A stretch of DNA of 40,420 bases from Microcystis aeruginosa Ma_MB_S_20031200_S102 (GCA_007095845.1 SFBI01000042.1:1-40420); one strand, 5' to 3'; counted from the stretch's first letter, positions 17,149-26,569 are shown. Made by a program: numbers and translations. The notes: generated by a model not told the origin, from the sequence alone.

Positions 17149-18237
17149 CTAAGCGGTGAGAGGATGGAAAAAGAAAGCCAAGGCCAGGATAGTATAGGTA
17201 GCTAAGAGTAACATTCCTTCCAACCAATTCGATCGCCCATCACTACTAATCGAATTAGCCAACCACACCGCCACAGCCACTGCCACCAACTCAAAGGGAT
17301 TAAAATTGAGATCCATGGGCTGACCGATAACATAACCCATGATAACCAAAACCGGAGCCACAAACAGGGCGATCTGCATACTGGAACCGACGGCCACAGA
17401 TACCGATAGATCCATTTTATTCTTAAGGGCGACGGTGACGGCCGTAGCGTGTTCGGCCGCATTACCGATAATAGGCAAAAGAATCACCCCGGTAAACAGC
17501 GCCGTTAAACCTAACTGTTCCGTAGCCTCCTCTAGGGATGCCACTAATAATTCTGATTCTACGGCCACAGCGATGGTAACGATCAATAAAATCAAAGACC
17601 AAAACCAGATTTTCGGCTTTGCGGGGTTTTCTCCAGCGCTTTCCTCCTCAATACCAGCAACCCCGACATCGTAGAGATAGGTGTGGGTTTTCATGGAAAA
17701 CAAGAGACTTAAACCATAGACGAAAATTAACACCGCTGCCACGGCCACGGATAGACGCTGTAGGACTATTTCCCCGACTCCCGTGGAGGTAAATTGCACG
17801 GCAGTGGGTAAAAGGAGCGCCACCACCGCTAAATTCATGGCTGAAGCATTTAAACGAGCGGTTATTGGCTGAAATTCCTGTTCTTTGAAGCGTAAACCGC
17901 CTAAAAACATCGATAATCCCATAACTAAGAGTAAATTACCGATAATTGAGCCAGTAATCGTCGCTTTTACCACATCGATGAACCCTTCCCGCAAAGCGAC
18001 ATAGGCAAGAATTAATTCTGTGGCATTGCCAAAAGTGGCATTCATCAAACCGCCAATATTTGGCCCAACCACCACCGCAATCGCTTCCGTGGCTTCCCCC
18101 ATGTAGGCCGCTAGGGGGATAATGGCTAGACAAGCGGTGATAAAAACAACTGTTCCGCCCCAGTGTAACAGGGAACCGGCGATCGATAGCGGTACAAAAA
18201 TTAATAAGATGGCGAAAATGGTGTTTTTGTTTAACAT
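17149..18237 (-). CDS. Ca2+/H+ antiporter (CAX family)
   Basis: A 362-residue integral membrane exchanger with about 11 hydrophobic segments. The two family signatures are present in the inverted halves: GGLMNATFGNATELI near residue 62 and PIIGNAAEHATAVTVA near residue 255, whose glutamates and asparagines bind calcium. An acidic cytosolic loop (EESAGENPAKPK) separates the halves. It resembles the cyanobacterial antiporter involved in calcium and salt/pH homeostasis. Confidence 0.92.
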   Translation of the reverse strand: MLNKNTIFAILLIFVPLSIAGSLLHWGGTVVFITACLAIIPLAAYMGEATEAIAVVVGPNIGGLMNATFGNATELILAYVALREGFIDVVKATITGSIIGNLLLVMGLSMFLGGLRFKEQEFQPITARLNASAMNLAVVALLLPTAVQFTSTGVGEIVLQRLSVAVAAVLIFVYGLSLLFSMKTHTYLYDVGVAGIEEESAGENPAKPKIWFWSLILLIVTIAVAVESELLVASLEEATEQLGLTALFTGVILLPIIGNAAEHATAVTVALKNKMDLSVSVAVGSSMQIALFVAPVLVIMGYVIGQPMDLNFNPFELVAVAVAVWLANSISSDGRSNWLEGMLLLATYTILALAFFFHPLTA

Positions 18238-18264
18238 AAAGTGGGTAATTTTGTCAAGATAATT

Positions 18265-18888
18265 TTATTTTGATCGGAGATAGGGACTAGAATCGGATTC
18301 TAGCCAAAATTCCCCAGTAGAACCGGTTATTATCCATAATATTGCCCTAAAACCGTCTCTGAGCGACTTTTCTAGGGGTTCGGGGGGTGATTGGGAGGGA
18401 ACAGTCACCGGTTTAATCACGATTCCGCGACTACCAAAAACAATTTCTCCCACTAATCGCGCCCTTCTCATGTGATTATCGGAAGTGACTAGATAGACGC
18501 TATCAATACCTTGGGCTTTCAGTTGATCGGCTAGGCTAGTAAAATTAGTGACAGTATCTCGCGCATTGTAATCTAGATGAAGACGTTCTGGGGGAATTCC
18601 CGCTTTTTTAAAAATCTTTTTCACATATCGTCGCGGACTACCGGAAGACACCCAAATCGGTAGATCGGGATATTCCTTAGCTAATTTTGCCGCAAAACGT
18701 TCTCGATCGGCATGACCTCCCAAAACAAAAATCGCTTCCGGTTTTAGCCACTGCTGACGTAAATCGAGGTATAACCAGCCTAAACTCGCCAAAATTAGCG
18801 GAATAGCCAGCAATTTTAACCTAGATTTGCCTAACTTCCCTTGCGGAGAAACTCGCTTTTTTCTCTGAGAATTAGCCTTGAGAACCAT
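18265..18888 (-). CDS. DUF218 / YdcF-family protein with N-terminal anchor
   Basis: A 207-residue protein with a basic start and one hydrophobic segment (LLAIPLILASLGWLYLDL), then a DUF218 domain: AIFVLGGHADRE, the YNARDTVTNF motif, and LVTSDNHMRRA. The family includes YdcF and SanA/ElyC proteins, some linked to the cell envelope; the reaction is not established. It lies 27 bp upstream of the antiporter gene on the same strand and may be cotranscribed. Confidence 0.85.
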   Translation of the reverse strand: MVLKANSQRKKRVSPQGKLGKSRLKLLAIPLILASLGWLYLDLRQQWLKPEAIFVLGGHADRERFAAKLAKEYPDLPIWVSSGSPRRYVKKIFKKAGIPPERLHLDYNARDTVTNFTSLADQLKAQGIDSVYLVTSDNHMRRARLVGEIVFGSRGIVIKPVTVPSQSPPEPLEKSLRDGFRAILWIITGSTGEFWLESDSSPYLRSK

Positions 18889-19045
18889 ATAACAGTGATC
18901 GGTGAGCGGTTGTCAGCCTTCAGCTTTGTGGATTAAAGTGATCGAGGGTGAGGATCATTGAACTCACATTGACGTGGGAGATGGGGATTTTATTCCCTAA
19001 CTGACCGATAATTTTCCTAGACCTCAGGTTGATTGATGCAGTCGC

Positions 19046-20530
19046 TTACATTCCCCACCAACGGGCCACCGCTTCGGGAAGGGGGAGCAAAATACTTAAT
19101 AACAAAGCCAGGGAAAATAGACCTAATAAATCTCGTTTATTATCCAATTCGGTGACATCATTTAGAGCAGGTTGATCACTGACTGGCATTAATAAGAGAA
19201 TAATCGCCCAGAGTAAAAAATCTGGCTGCACTAGGGCTAAAATAAACAGGAATAATCGAGTTAATTGACCGATAATTATGGCGGTTTTCTGTCCATACAT
19301 GGCGTGAACAATATGACCACCATCCAATTGACCAACGGGCATTAAATTTAGGGCCGTAACGATAATTCCCACATAACCAGCTACCGCCAAAGGATGTAAA
19401 TGGATGGCTTTTCCTGCGATTAAATTACTGCCGAGAGCTAGTTTAGCTACGATAGACAAGAAAAAAGAAAACTGCGGATTTAAGGCCTGAAAATTTAATA
19501 AACTGCTTTGATTAGTTAGGGGAACTATTTCCGAGAGGGACAATCCCCAAAATAGTAAAGGAATAGCGATAACTATACCTCCTAAAGGACCGGCTACCGC
19601 CACATCAAATAAAGCTTTGCGGGTGGGGACTGGGGAGCGCATTTGAATGAAAGCCCCGAAGGTTCCGAGGAAGAAGGGAAAGGGGATAAAATAGGGCAAA
19701 GTAGTTTTAATTTTATATTTAACTGCTGTAAAATAATGACTGAATTCGTGCAGTCCTAAAATAGCAATTAAGCCTAAACTGTAGGGTAAACCTTGTAATA
19801 ATAAACTAGGATTATTTTCTAATTGTTGGGCAGTAATGCCACTTAATCCCGCACCGACCACTGTGGTGGTTAAGATAGTTAATAACAATAAACCCAGGGC
19901 AAGAAGGGGGCGAGTAACTTTTTCAGTTTCTATAGTTTCTGTTTTTTGCCGCCAGGGATTAGCCACAAGAGCGAAAAAAGGTTGTCCCTGAAAACTTTCT
20001 TGGAAAAGCAATAAAAAGCGATCCCCAAAAACCTTTTCCACATTGTTTTTAATCACTTGATAAGCTTCTTCGGGAACCGCTCGCAATTTCCCCCGACAGA
20101 GAATTGCTTGGGGACGATAATCGATATTTTGCAGATAATAAACACCCCAAGGAAAACAATCTCTTAGGGATTTTTCCTCTTCGGCAGTGATCGGTTTTAA
20201 ATCATTTTTAGGTGCAGGACTATCGATATTTTCTAGGACTAAATTCACCTTTTCTGGTGGTGATGGGGGACTTTCTTGGGGAGTAACCCGACCCGCCTGT
20301 ACTAGCCACCAATACAAAAAAGGGCAGATGACAAAAGGACCGATGAGCAAAAATGCTGGTATGGGAGTATCCTCCCCATAGATTAACGTCCAGCCGGTCC
20401 AAATTAGAGCCGGAGTCATCAGGACTAACCAAATTAACCATATTGGTGTTGTCGTGATTTTGGCCACGCTACGCTTGACGATAAAATAAGTAAAACCGCC
20501 AAGAATCCCTAATAACAACCACATTTCCAT
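19046..20530 (-). CDS. Site-2 protease family metalloprotease (EGY1/S2P-like)
   Basis: A 494-residue intramembrane protease. The zinc site HEFSH is near residue 261, the third ligand lies in LMPVGQLDGGHIVHAM near residue 400, and multiple hydrophobic helices surround them. The soluble N-terminal region (residues ~90-200, ending PFFALVANPW) is like that of cyanobacterial and chloroplast EGY-type proteases. Members cleave membrane-bound regulators; the substrate here is unknown. Confidence 0.9.
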   Translation of the reverse strand: MEMWLLLGILGGFTYFIVKRSVAKITTTPIWLIWLVLMTPALIWTGWTLIYGEDTPIPAFLLIGPFVICPFLYWWLVQAGRVTPQESPPSPPEKVNLVLENIDSPAPKNDLKPITAEEEKSLRDCFPWGVYYLQNIDYRPQAILCRGKLRAVPEEAYQVIKNNVEKVFGDRFLLLFQESFQGQPFFALVANPWRQKTETIETEKVTRPLLALGLLLLTILTTTVVGAGLSGITAQQLENNPSLLLQGLPYSLGLIAILGLHEFSHYFTAVKYKIKTTLPYFIPFPFFLGTFGAFIQMRSPVPTRKALFDVAVAGPLGGIVIAIPLLFWGLSLSEIVPLTNQSSLLNFQALNPQFSFFLSIVAKLALGSNLIAGKAIHLHPLAVAGYVGIIVTALNLMPVGQLDGGHIVHAMYGQKTAIIIGQLTRLFLFILALVQPDFLLWAIILLLMPVSDQPALNDVTELDNKRDLLGLFSLALLLSILLPLPEAVARWWGM

Positions 20531-20634
20531 ATCGGCTCTTTTCTCTTGAATAAAAAGCGGCTAATTTCAGCCGGTCCGGTCATCGATCGTGCTAAATTGT
20601 AAACCGCATTGATTGTGATTTGGATAGGCAAACC

Positions 20635-21306
20635 ATGCGATCGGAAACCGAATCGTCTCCTTTAGAGGTTAGCAAAACTACAAAACCCCCTCGATTAATT
20701 CTAGAAGGTTTATACGCTTTCTCGCCTAATCGGGAAACCCTAGGGGGAACCTCTTATCTTATTGTAGAAAATACTGGCAATATTCTGGTGGATTGTCCTG
20801 GCTGCGAGGAGAGCGAGCGGGATTTTCTCCGAGAAAAGGGAGTCCGTTACTTATTTTTTACCCATCGCGGGGGTCAGGGTAAACAGAGCGATTCTCTGCA
20901 AAGTTTACTTAATTGTGAGATTATTCTACAGGAACAGGAAGCTTATCTGCTTCCTCACCGTCAAATTACCGTTTTTCAGCAGCAAATCCAGTTATCTCCC
21001 ACTTGTAGCGGTTTTTGGACTCCCGGCCATTCTCCCGGTTCCTCCTGTCTCTACTGGAACCGTCACGGGGGGGTTTTATTTACCGGTCGTCATCTTCTCC
21101 CCGACACCAAGGGTCAACCGCGACCCCTACAGACCGCGAAAACTTTCCACTGGCCGCGGCAATTGCGATCACAAAGGGCCATTTTAGACCGTTTTAGCCC
21201 GGAAACTCTCTCCTATCTTTGTCCGGGTGCTAATACCGGCTTTTTGCGTGGTCGAGGAATTATAGATCGCGCCTACGAAAAAATCAGCGCCAATCCCCTT
21301 AACTAA
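20635..21306 (+). CDS. Metallo-beta-lactamase-fold protein with a degenerate metal site
   Basis: About 223 residues from ATG 20635; an upstream TTG at 20620 is also possible. The MBL fold is recognisable from GGTSYLIVEN, GNILVDCPG, FTHRGGQGK, TPGHSPGSSCLYW and VLFTGRHL. The normal HxHxDH motif is replaced by HRGGQGK and the TGD aspartate by TGR, so most first-site ligands are missing; only the GHSPGS histidine is clearly kept. It may be non-hydrolytic or use a different chemistry. thiL follows 39 bp downstream on the same strand. Confidence 0.75.
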   Translation: MRSETESSPLEVSKTTKPPRLILEGLYAFSPNRETLGGTSYLIVENTGNILVDCPGCEESERDFLREKGVRYLFFTHRGGQGKQSDSLQSLLNCEIILQEQEAYLLPHRQITVFQQQIQLSPTCSGFWTPGHSPGSSCLYWNRHGGVLFTGRHLLPDTKGQPRPLQTAKTFHWPRQLRSQRAILDRFSPETLSYLCPGANTGFLRGRGIIDRAYEKISANPLN

Positions 21307-21345
21307 AGACTTTTTAGAAGCTGCATCGTTCAATTCCCAGAAATT

Positions 21346-22314
21346 ATGAATTTAACCGTTAAAGACTTGGGTGAACAGGGATTGCTACCGATTCTGCAAA
21401 AATATTGTCCTGCGGAGATTATCGGTGATGATGGGGCGATTTTATCTCTCAAAGAGGGTTACTCTCTCGTTGTCACCACTGATGTTTTAGTCAATAACGT
21501 CCACTTTAGCGATCTTACTACCTCTCCCGAAGATGTGGGCTGGCGAGCGGCGGCGGCTAATTTATCCGATTTAGCGGCTATGGGGGCAGAACCCCTGGGA
21601 ATTACGGTAGGATTGGCTTTAACTCCCAATCTAGCCATCGATTGGCTAGAAGGACTCTATCGGGGTCTTAGCTCTTGTCTGCAAGTATATCAGACGGCGA
21701 TCGTTGGCGGCGATGTCTGTCGGGCCACGGAGATTAACATCAGCATCACCGCCCTGGGACAAGTGGCAAAAAATGAAGAAATTAGACGTTTTAACGCAAA
21801 AGTGGGCGATAGTATCGTTGTTACAGGTTATCACGGTTTATCGCGGGCTGGATTAGAGTTACTCTTCCACCCTGAAACCGGGAGTAATTTAAATTCCGCC
21901 CAAAAAAAGCGCTTAATCCAAGCTCATCAACGGCCGCGACCGAGACTCGATTGCATACCACATTTACAAAAAATTGTCAAGCAATTTCCCATCGCGGGCA
22001 TGGATAGCAGTGACGGGTTAGCAGATGCCATCATCCAAATTTGTCGCTGTAGTGGGGTTGGTGCTGAAATCGAGAGGATTCCCCTGCATCCAAGCCTGAA
22101 AGAATATGTAGGAGCCGAAAAAGCTCTAGAATGGGCTTTATACGGCGGTGAAGACTTTGAGTTAGTTTTGTGTTTGCCCCCGGACAGTGCCAGAGAATTG
22201 CTGGAGAAAGTGGGGGAAGAGGGGGCGATAATCGGTCAAATTGTCCGGGGAAAAGAGATGAAATTAGCCGACGGGAGAAACCTCAGTTTAAGCTCTGGAT
22301 TTCAACATTTTTAG
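21346..22314 (+). CDS. thiL: Thiamine-monophosphate kinase
   Basis: A 322-residue ATP-dependent kinase that makes thiamine pyrophosphate from thiamine monophosphate. Family motifs are IGDDGAIL near residue 26, VVTTDVLVNNVHF (~44), the AAANLSDLAAMGA metal-binding motif (~70), GGDVCR (~121), MDSSDGLADAI (~221) and YGGEDFELVL near residue 265. Length is typical, and no truncation is seen. Confidence 0.95.
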   Translation: MNLTVKDLGEQGLLPILQKYCPAEIIGDDGAILSLKEGYSLVVTTDVLVNNVHFSDLTTSPEDVGWRAAAANLSDLAAMGAEPLGITVGLALTPNLAIDWLEGLYRGLSSCLQVYQTAIVGGDVCRATEINISITALGQVAKNEEIRRFNAKVGDSIVVTGYHGLSRAGLELLFHPETGSNLNSAQKKRLIQAHQRPRPRLDCIPHLQKIVKQFPIAGMDSSDGLADAIIQICRCSGVGAEIERIPLHPSLKEYVGAEKALEWALYGGEDFELVLCLPPDSARELLEKVGEEGAIIGQIVRGKEMKLADGRNLSLSSGFQHF

Positions 22315-22466
22315 TGGATAATGACCAGATATAACCTGATCAGCCTTTTTCATCAACTTTTGAGCAGTGGTGCGTTTCGTTTTTGAATTGGCGACCTTTG
22401 AGTGAAGACCTAATTTAACAGCGTGATTGCTCTAAAATAAGGTCATCGCCTGATCAGTATATAGCA

Positions 22467-23105
22467 ATGACCTTAATCGCTGTCATCGATTATGACATGG
22501 GAAATCTGCACTCTGCCTGTAAAGGACTGGAAACCGTGGGTGCAGTGCCGAAAATTACCGATTCTCCCCTCGATCTCGAAAAAGCTGACGCTATTGTCTT
22601 ACCCGGAGTCGGTTCTTTTGATCCTGCTGTCCGGCAAATTCGCAGCCGTCATCTTGAAAAACCGATCAAAGTTGCGATCGCCAATGGTAAACCCTTTCTC
22701 GGTATCTGTCTCGGTTTACAAATTCTCTTTGACTCATCAGAGGAAGGTCAAGAGGCGGGTTTAGGGGTTATTCCCGGGACAGTGCGCCGTTTTCGCTCAG
22801 AACCGGGCATTACCATTCCCCACATGGGTTGGAATCAATTAGACTTCACCGAGCCGGATCATGCTCTTTGGCAGGGATTACCCCCGCACCCTCACGTCTA
22901 TTTTGTCCATTCCTATTATGTCGATCCCCTTGATAGTCATTTAACTGCCGCCACCGTCACCCACGGCAGTCAAACGGTGACGGCAGCGATCGCTCGTGAG
23001 CGTTTGGTGGCGGTGCAGTTTCACCCCGAAAAATCCTCCACTAATGGCTTAAAAATTCTGGCTAACTTTGTTGAACAGGTGCAAAAATTAGCTTTAGTCT
23101 CCTAA
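22467..23105 (+). CDS. hisH: Imidazole glycerol phosphate synthase, glutaminase subunit
   Basis: A class I glutamine amidotransferase of 212 residues that feeds ammonia to HisF in histidine synthesis. Visible are DYDMGNLHSACKGLE, the oxyanion loop LPGVGSFD, the nucleophile Cys in GICLGLQILFD, and His/Glu in VQFHPEKSS. hisF is not adjacent. The 3' end overlaps the convergent ABC ATPase gene by 12 bp. Confidence 0.95.
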   Translation: MTLIAVIDYDMGNLHSACKGLETVGAVPKITDSPLDLEKADAIVLPGVGSFDPAVRQIRSRHLEKPIKVAIANGKPFLGICLGLQILFDSSEEGQEAGLGVIPGTVRRFRSEPGITIPHMGWNQLDFTEPDHALWQGLPPHPHVYFVHSYYVDPLDSHLTAATVTHGSQTVTAAIARERLVAVQFHPEKSSTNGLKILANFVEQVQKLALVS

Positions 23106-23846
23106 ATAAGCCTTTAAAACCCGCTCGTTTTTTTGGATTTCGCTGGGAATGCCATCGGCTAAATTTGTCCCTTCTGCTAATACCCAAACGTGGTGACAAA
23201 GGGACATAATCACATCCATATTATGCTCGATAATCAAAAAGGTAATTCCCTGACGATTCCACTCGATAATATGGTCGCTGATTTGAGCGATTAAAGTGGG
23301 ATTAACTCCCGCGGCCGGTTCATCTAATAAAATTAATTTTGGCTCGGTCATTAGCGCTCGGCCAATCTCTAATAATTTGCGCTGTCCTCCCGATAAAGCT
23401 CCCGCATAATCTTGCGCTTTTTCCCCTAGACCGATCGAATCTAATATCTCCAAAGCTTTGACCCGATTTTCCTGTTCCTGTTGGCGAATTTTTGCCCCCT
23501 GAAACCAGACGTTGAGAAAATTTTCGCCCGTTTGTCTCGGACTAGCTAAGAGCATATTTTCTAACACCGTTAATCGAGATAATACCCTGGCGACTTGAAA
23601 AGTTCTCACACATCCTTTCAAAGCAATTTGATAAGAAGGCAGCTGATGAATTGGCTGACCATCAAGAAAAACTTCTCCTTGATCTGGGCGAATAAAATTA
23701 GATAAAAGGTTAAAAAGTGTGGTTTTGCCGGCTCCATTGGGACCGATTAACCCGGTGATGCTGCCCTGCGGCACCTCCAAATAAGCATTATTGACGGCGC
23801 GAATGCCTCCAAAACTTTTCGATAATCCTTTGGCAGAAAGTAACAT
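23094..23846 (-). CDS. livG: Branched-chain amino acid-type ABC transporter ATPase (LivG/NatA-like)
   Basis: A 250-residue ATPase with Walker A GLIGPNGAGKTTLFN (~33), Q-loop, signature LSGGQRKLLEIGRAL (~148), Walker B LILLDEPAAGVNP (~170) and switch His in IIEHNMD. The AGVNP stretch is typical of LivG-type ATPases. In cyanobacteria these belong to neutral/branched amino acid uptake systems (Nat). The matching permease gene lies upstream on the same strand, separated by about 200 bp of tandem repeats. Confidence 0.88.
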   Translation of the reverse strand: MLLSAKGLSKSFGGIRAVNNAYLEVPQGSITGLIGPNGAGKTTLFNLLSNFIRPDQGEVFLDGQPIHQLPSYQIALKGCVRTFQVARVLSRLTVLENMLLASPRQTGENFLNVWFQGAKIRQQEQENRVKALEILDSIGLGEKAQDYAGALSGGQRKLLEIGRALMTEPKLILLDEPAAGVNPTLIAQISDHIIEWNRQGITFLIIEHNMDVIMSLCHHVWVLAEGTNLADGIPSEIQKNERVLKAYLGD

Positions 23847-23850
23847 ATAT

Positions 23851-24050
23851 GAATTATGAATTATGAATTATGAATTATGAATTATGAAGTGGGAAGTGTT
23901 TTCAGTGAACAGTAATCGATGAACTGAAAACTGATAACTGATAACTTAAAACTGATAACTGAGGCCTGATAACTGAAACCTGATAACTGATAACTGAAAC
24001 CTGAAACCTGATAACTGATAACTGATAACTGATAACTGATAACTGAAATT
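23851..24050. repeat. Compound tandem-repeat block within the amino-acid transporter operon
   Basis: First GAATTAT units (about 23851-23887), then CTGATAA units mixed with CTGAAAC variants (about 23922-24047). The whole gap between the LivM- and LivG-type genes consists of these STRRs. Confidence 0.9.
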
Positions 24051-25164
24051 ATTTTCCCAAAGTTAACTCCTCTTTTTTGCCGAGGATACCCTGGGGGCGC
24101 CAGATCATTAAAACCATGAGCAGCAGACCGATAATCATAATCCGTAAAGCCCCTAATTGGCTATCATTAAAAATATCTAATTGGGGCAGAATAAAGCGAG
24201 TCAGGGAATCGTAAGCCCAGAAAATTATTGATCCTAGTAAGGTGCCAGCATTGCTACCGGAGCCACCGAGAATGATAATAATCCAAGCGTTAAAAGTCAA
24301 TAACGGTTCAAAATTAGTCGGGTAAATAGTGGTTAATTGCCATGCTAAAAAAGCCCCAGCTAAACCAGCGATCGCACCGCCTAACATCAAAGATTGTAAC
24401 TTATACCAAAAGACATTTTTTCCCAAAGCCCGGGGAATTTCTTCATCTTCCCGGATAGCTTTGAGGATGCGTCCCCAAGGCGATCGCAAAAGTAATTCTA
24501 AACCAGTATAAACGAGAGCGAGGAGGACTAAAACTACCACCATCAACCCGGCTTTGTAATTATAATCATTCAGAGCAATTACACCGTTTATATACAGAAA
24601 AAGCAGGATTATCGCCCCTAACAACCCCCAAAAGATTAAAGCTCTCTTTTGCGTCGGTTGATAGCTTTTGCCGCTAATTTGCCCCGCTTCGCGCCATTGT
24701 CGTTGCAGATTGCGCCCCAATTGCCAGAGAGCAAAGATAGCAAGCAGGGTAAACAGAGCAATAATTAACAATTTGACGGGAAAACTGGGATTTATATCCA
24801 AAGGTAGGGGATAACGTTGTAGTCCGAAACTGCCTTTCGTTAACCAATCCTCGTTAAGCACCAGCAAACGAATTAACTCAGACACCCCGATGGTGACAAT
24901 CGCTAGATAATCGGCTCTTAATCTCAGGGTGGAAAAACCGATAGCCAATCCCAACAATGCCCCTAGGAGCGCCCCGACAATGGCGGCAAAAATCATCGGT
25001 ACACCCTGTAAAGTCAATAAAACCGTGGCATAAGCCCCTAAAGTGGCAAAAGCAACGTGACCAAAGTTAATTAAGCCAGTAAATCCCCATTGTAGATTTA
25101 AACCGAGGGCAAAAATCGCGTAAATACCCGCCCAAATTGTCAGGGAAACTAAATAATCTGTCAT
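24049..25164 (-). CDS. livM: Branched-chain amino acid-type ABC permease (LivM-like)
   Basis: A 371-residue membrane protein with about ten hydrophobic segments. LivM hallmarks include GLNLQWGFTGLINFGHVAF near residue 22, LRLRADYLAIVTIGVSELIR near residue 80 and the EAA-like RSPWGRILKAIREDEEIP near residue 228, contacting the ATPase. About 60 residues around position 155-190 (QLGRNLQRQWREAGQISGKS) form a hydrophilic loop longer than usual. Partner permease and binding-protein genes are not in the window. Confidence 0.88.
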   Translation of the reverse strand: MTDYLVSLTIWAGIYAIFALGLNLQWGFTGLINFGHVAFATLGAYATVLLTLQGVPMIFAAIVGALLGALLGLAIGFSTLRLRADYLAIVTIGVSELIRLLVLNEDWLTKGSFGLQRYPLPLDINPSFPVKLLIIALFTLLAIFALWQLGRNLQRQWREAGQISGKSYQPTQKRALIFWGLLGAIILLFLYINGVIALNDYNYKAGLMVVVLVLLALVYTGLELLLRSPWGRILKAIREDEEIPRALGKNVFWYKLQSLMLGGAIAGLAGAFLAWQLTTIYPTNFEPLLTFNAWIIIILGGSGSNAGTLLGSIIFWAYDSLTRFILPQLDIFNDSQLGALRIMIIGLLLMVLMIWRPQGILGKKEELTLGK

Positions 25165-25424
25165 CTTAAGTAAAAAGTAAAAAAGGGGTTGGGGGAGTGG
25201 GAATTATCAATTATGAATTATGAATTATGAAGTCGGGAGTGAGGGAGTGGGGGAAGTGGGGAGAGGGGGAGAAAAAAGCTGAAAACTCACATCTGATCAC
25301 TGAACAAGCTGGTTACTGCTAGTATAATATCAGTTAAAACGGCCTCTGTAGCTTGATGGACAATTGTGACGAGCGGAGGGTGCTAGGCTATTAATACCGA
25401 AAAAACCTTGTCCTGTTGATTTCT
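25165..25424. other. Divergent intergenic region with STRR and a G-rich polypurine tract
   Basis: It contains GAATTAT-type heptamers (25201-25231), then a purine-only tract of roughly 35 bases with five runs of three or more G (25235-25269), then A+T-rich DNA before the regulator gene. Promoters for the divergent livM-like and regulator genes must lie here but cannot be assigned. Confidence 0.65.
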
Positions 25425-26081
25425 ATGCCTCTTTTGATTCTAATTGCCGATGATGACCCCGGTATCCGCCTAGCGGTCAAAGACTATTTAGAATTAGCAG
25501 GTTATAGTGTGGTAGCGGCGAGTAATGGTTTGGAAGCTTTAAATTTATTGGATACCTATCATCCCCATCTTTTGGTATCGGATATCAAAATGCCGCGTTT
25601 AGACGGTTATTCTTTGGTGACTAAGGTGCGGCAACAGCCAGAATTTAGGTTATTACCAGTAATTTTTTTAACCGAAAGAGGGTCAACAGAGGAAAGAATT
25701 CGCGGTTATCAAGTGGGTTGTGATATCTATCTTCCTAAACCTTTTGAGATGGAGGAATTAAAAGCAGTTATTCGCAATCTTTTAGAGCGATCGCAAATGG
25801 TGCAAAGTGAACGTCAATATCAGAAATTAAGACCAGAAGAAAGCCCCAAAACTAGGGATGTTTTAACTTCTTCTTTACAGGACGATTTTAAGTTAACTAA
25901 TCGTGAGCGGGAAGTGTTAGAACATTTAGCTCGGGGACTTTCTAATATTGAAATTGGGCAAAAACTACATCTTAGTTCTCGCACGATCGAGAAATATGTT
26001 AGCAGTTTACTCAGAAAAACAACTACTAACAATCGCGCCGAATTGGTTCGTTTTTCCCTCGAACATAGATTAATCGATTAG
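25425..26081 (+). CDS. ycf29: NarL/LuxR-family response regulator (Ycf29-like)
   Basis: About 218 residues from ATG 25425 (a TTG at 25416 is an alternative). The receiver has acidic residues DDD 9-11, phospho-acceptor Asp53 in LLVSDIKMP and Lys in YLPKPFE. A linker then leads to a LuxR-type helix-turn-helix (LTNREREVLEHLARGLSNIE, LHLSSRTIEKYVSSLLRK). It resembles Ycf29, a regulator kept in red-algal plastid genomes. The cognate kinase is unknown. Confidence 0.82.
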   Translation: MPLLILIADDDPGIRLAVKDYLELAGYSVVAASNGLEALNLLDTYHPHLLVSDIKMPRLDGYSLVTKVRQQPEFRLLPVIFLTERGSTEERIRGYQVGCDIYLPKPFEMEELKAVIRNLLERSQMVQSERQYQKLRPEESPKTRDVLTSSLQDDFKLTNREREVLEHLARGLSNIEIGQKLHLSSRTIEKYVSSLLRKTTTNNRAELVRFSLEHRLID

Positions 26082-26095
26082 CTGAAATAAAAAAC

Positions 26096-26569
26096 TTAAA
26101 TTTTGTTTTTTACTTCCTCTAAAAGACTGCCACAGGAGTCTAAAAGTAGCTCGATTACGCGGTCAAAACCTTCACGGCCACCGTAGTAGGGATCGGGAAC
26201 TTCTTTTTCTGGGTGATAACGAGCATAGTCACACATTAATTTGACCTTTTCTTGATATTTTCCTGTCCGATCTAGGGATAAAATATCTTGATAATTGGCT
26301 TTATCCATGGCTAGGATTAGATCAAAATTCTCGAAATCTTCGCGGGTAAATTGTCTAGCTGTCCCTTGCAGAGGAATACCGCGTTTTTTGGCCGCCGTAT
26401 TCATGCGAGAATCGGGAGGAGAACCGATATGATAACCGGCAGTCCCCGCAGAATCACAGAGGATTTTATTGCCTAATCCTTCTTGTTCAATCAGATAAGT
26501 CATGATATTCTCGGCAGCGGGAGAACGACAGATATTTCCTAAACAGACGAAGAGTAGTTTATAGGGCAT
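26096..26569 (-). CDS. Low-molecular-weight protein tyrosine phosphatase
   Basis: The protein beginning MPYKLLFVCLGNICRSPAAE has the CX5R active site (VCLGNICRS, Cys9, Arg15) at the normal place and the general acid in VPDPYYGG. ATG 26569 is therefore preferred (157 aa); the frame stays open to 26623, adding 18 residues that overlap the upstream gene. LMW-PTPs dephosphorylate tyrosine kinases of exopolysaccharide export (Wzb-type) or arginine phosphate; the substrate here is unknown. Confidence 0.9.
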   Translation of the reverse strand: MPYKLLFVCLGNICRSPAAENIMTYLIEQEGLGNKILCDSAGTAGYHIGSPPDSRMNTAAKKRGIPLQGTARQFTREDFENFDLILAMDKANYQDILSLDRTGKYQEKVKLMCDYARYHPEKEVPDPYYGGREGFDRVIELLLDSCGSLLEEVKNKI

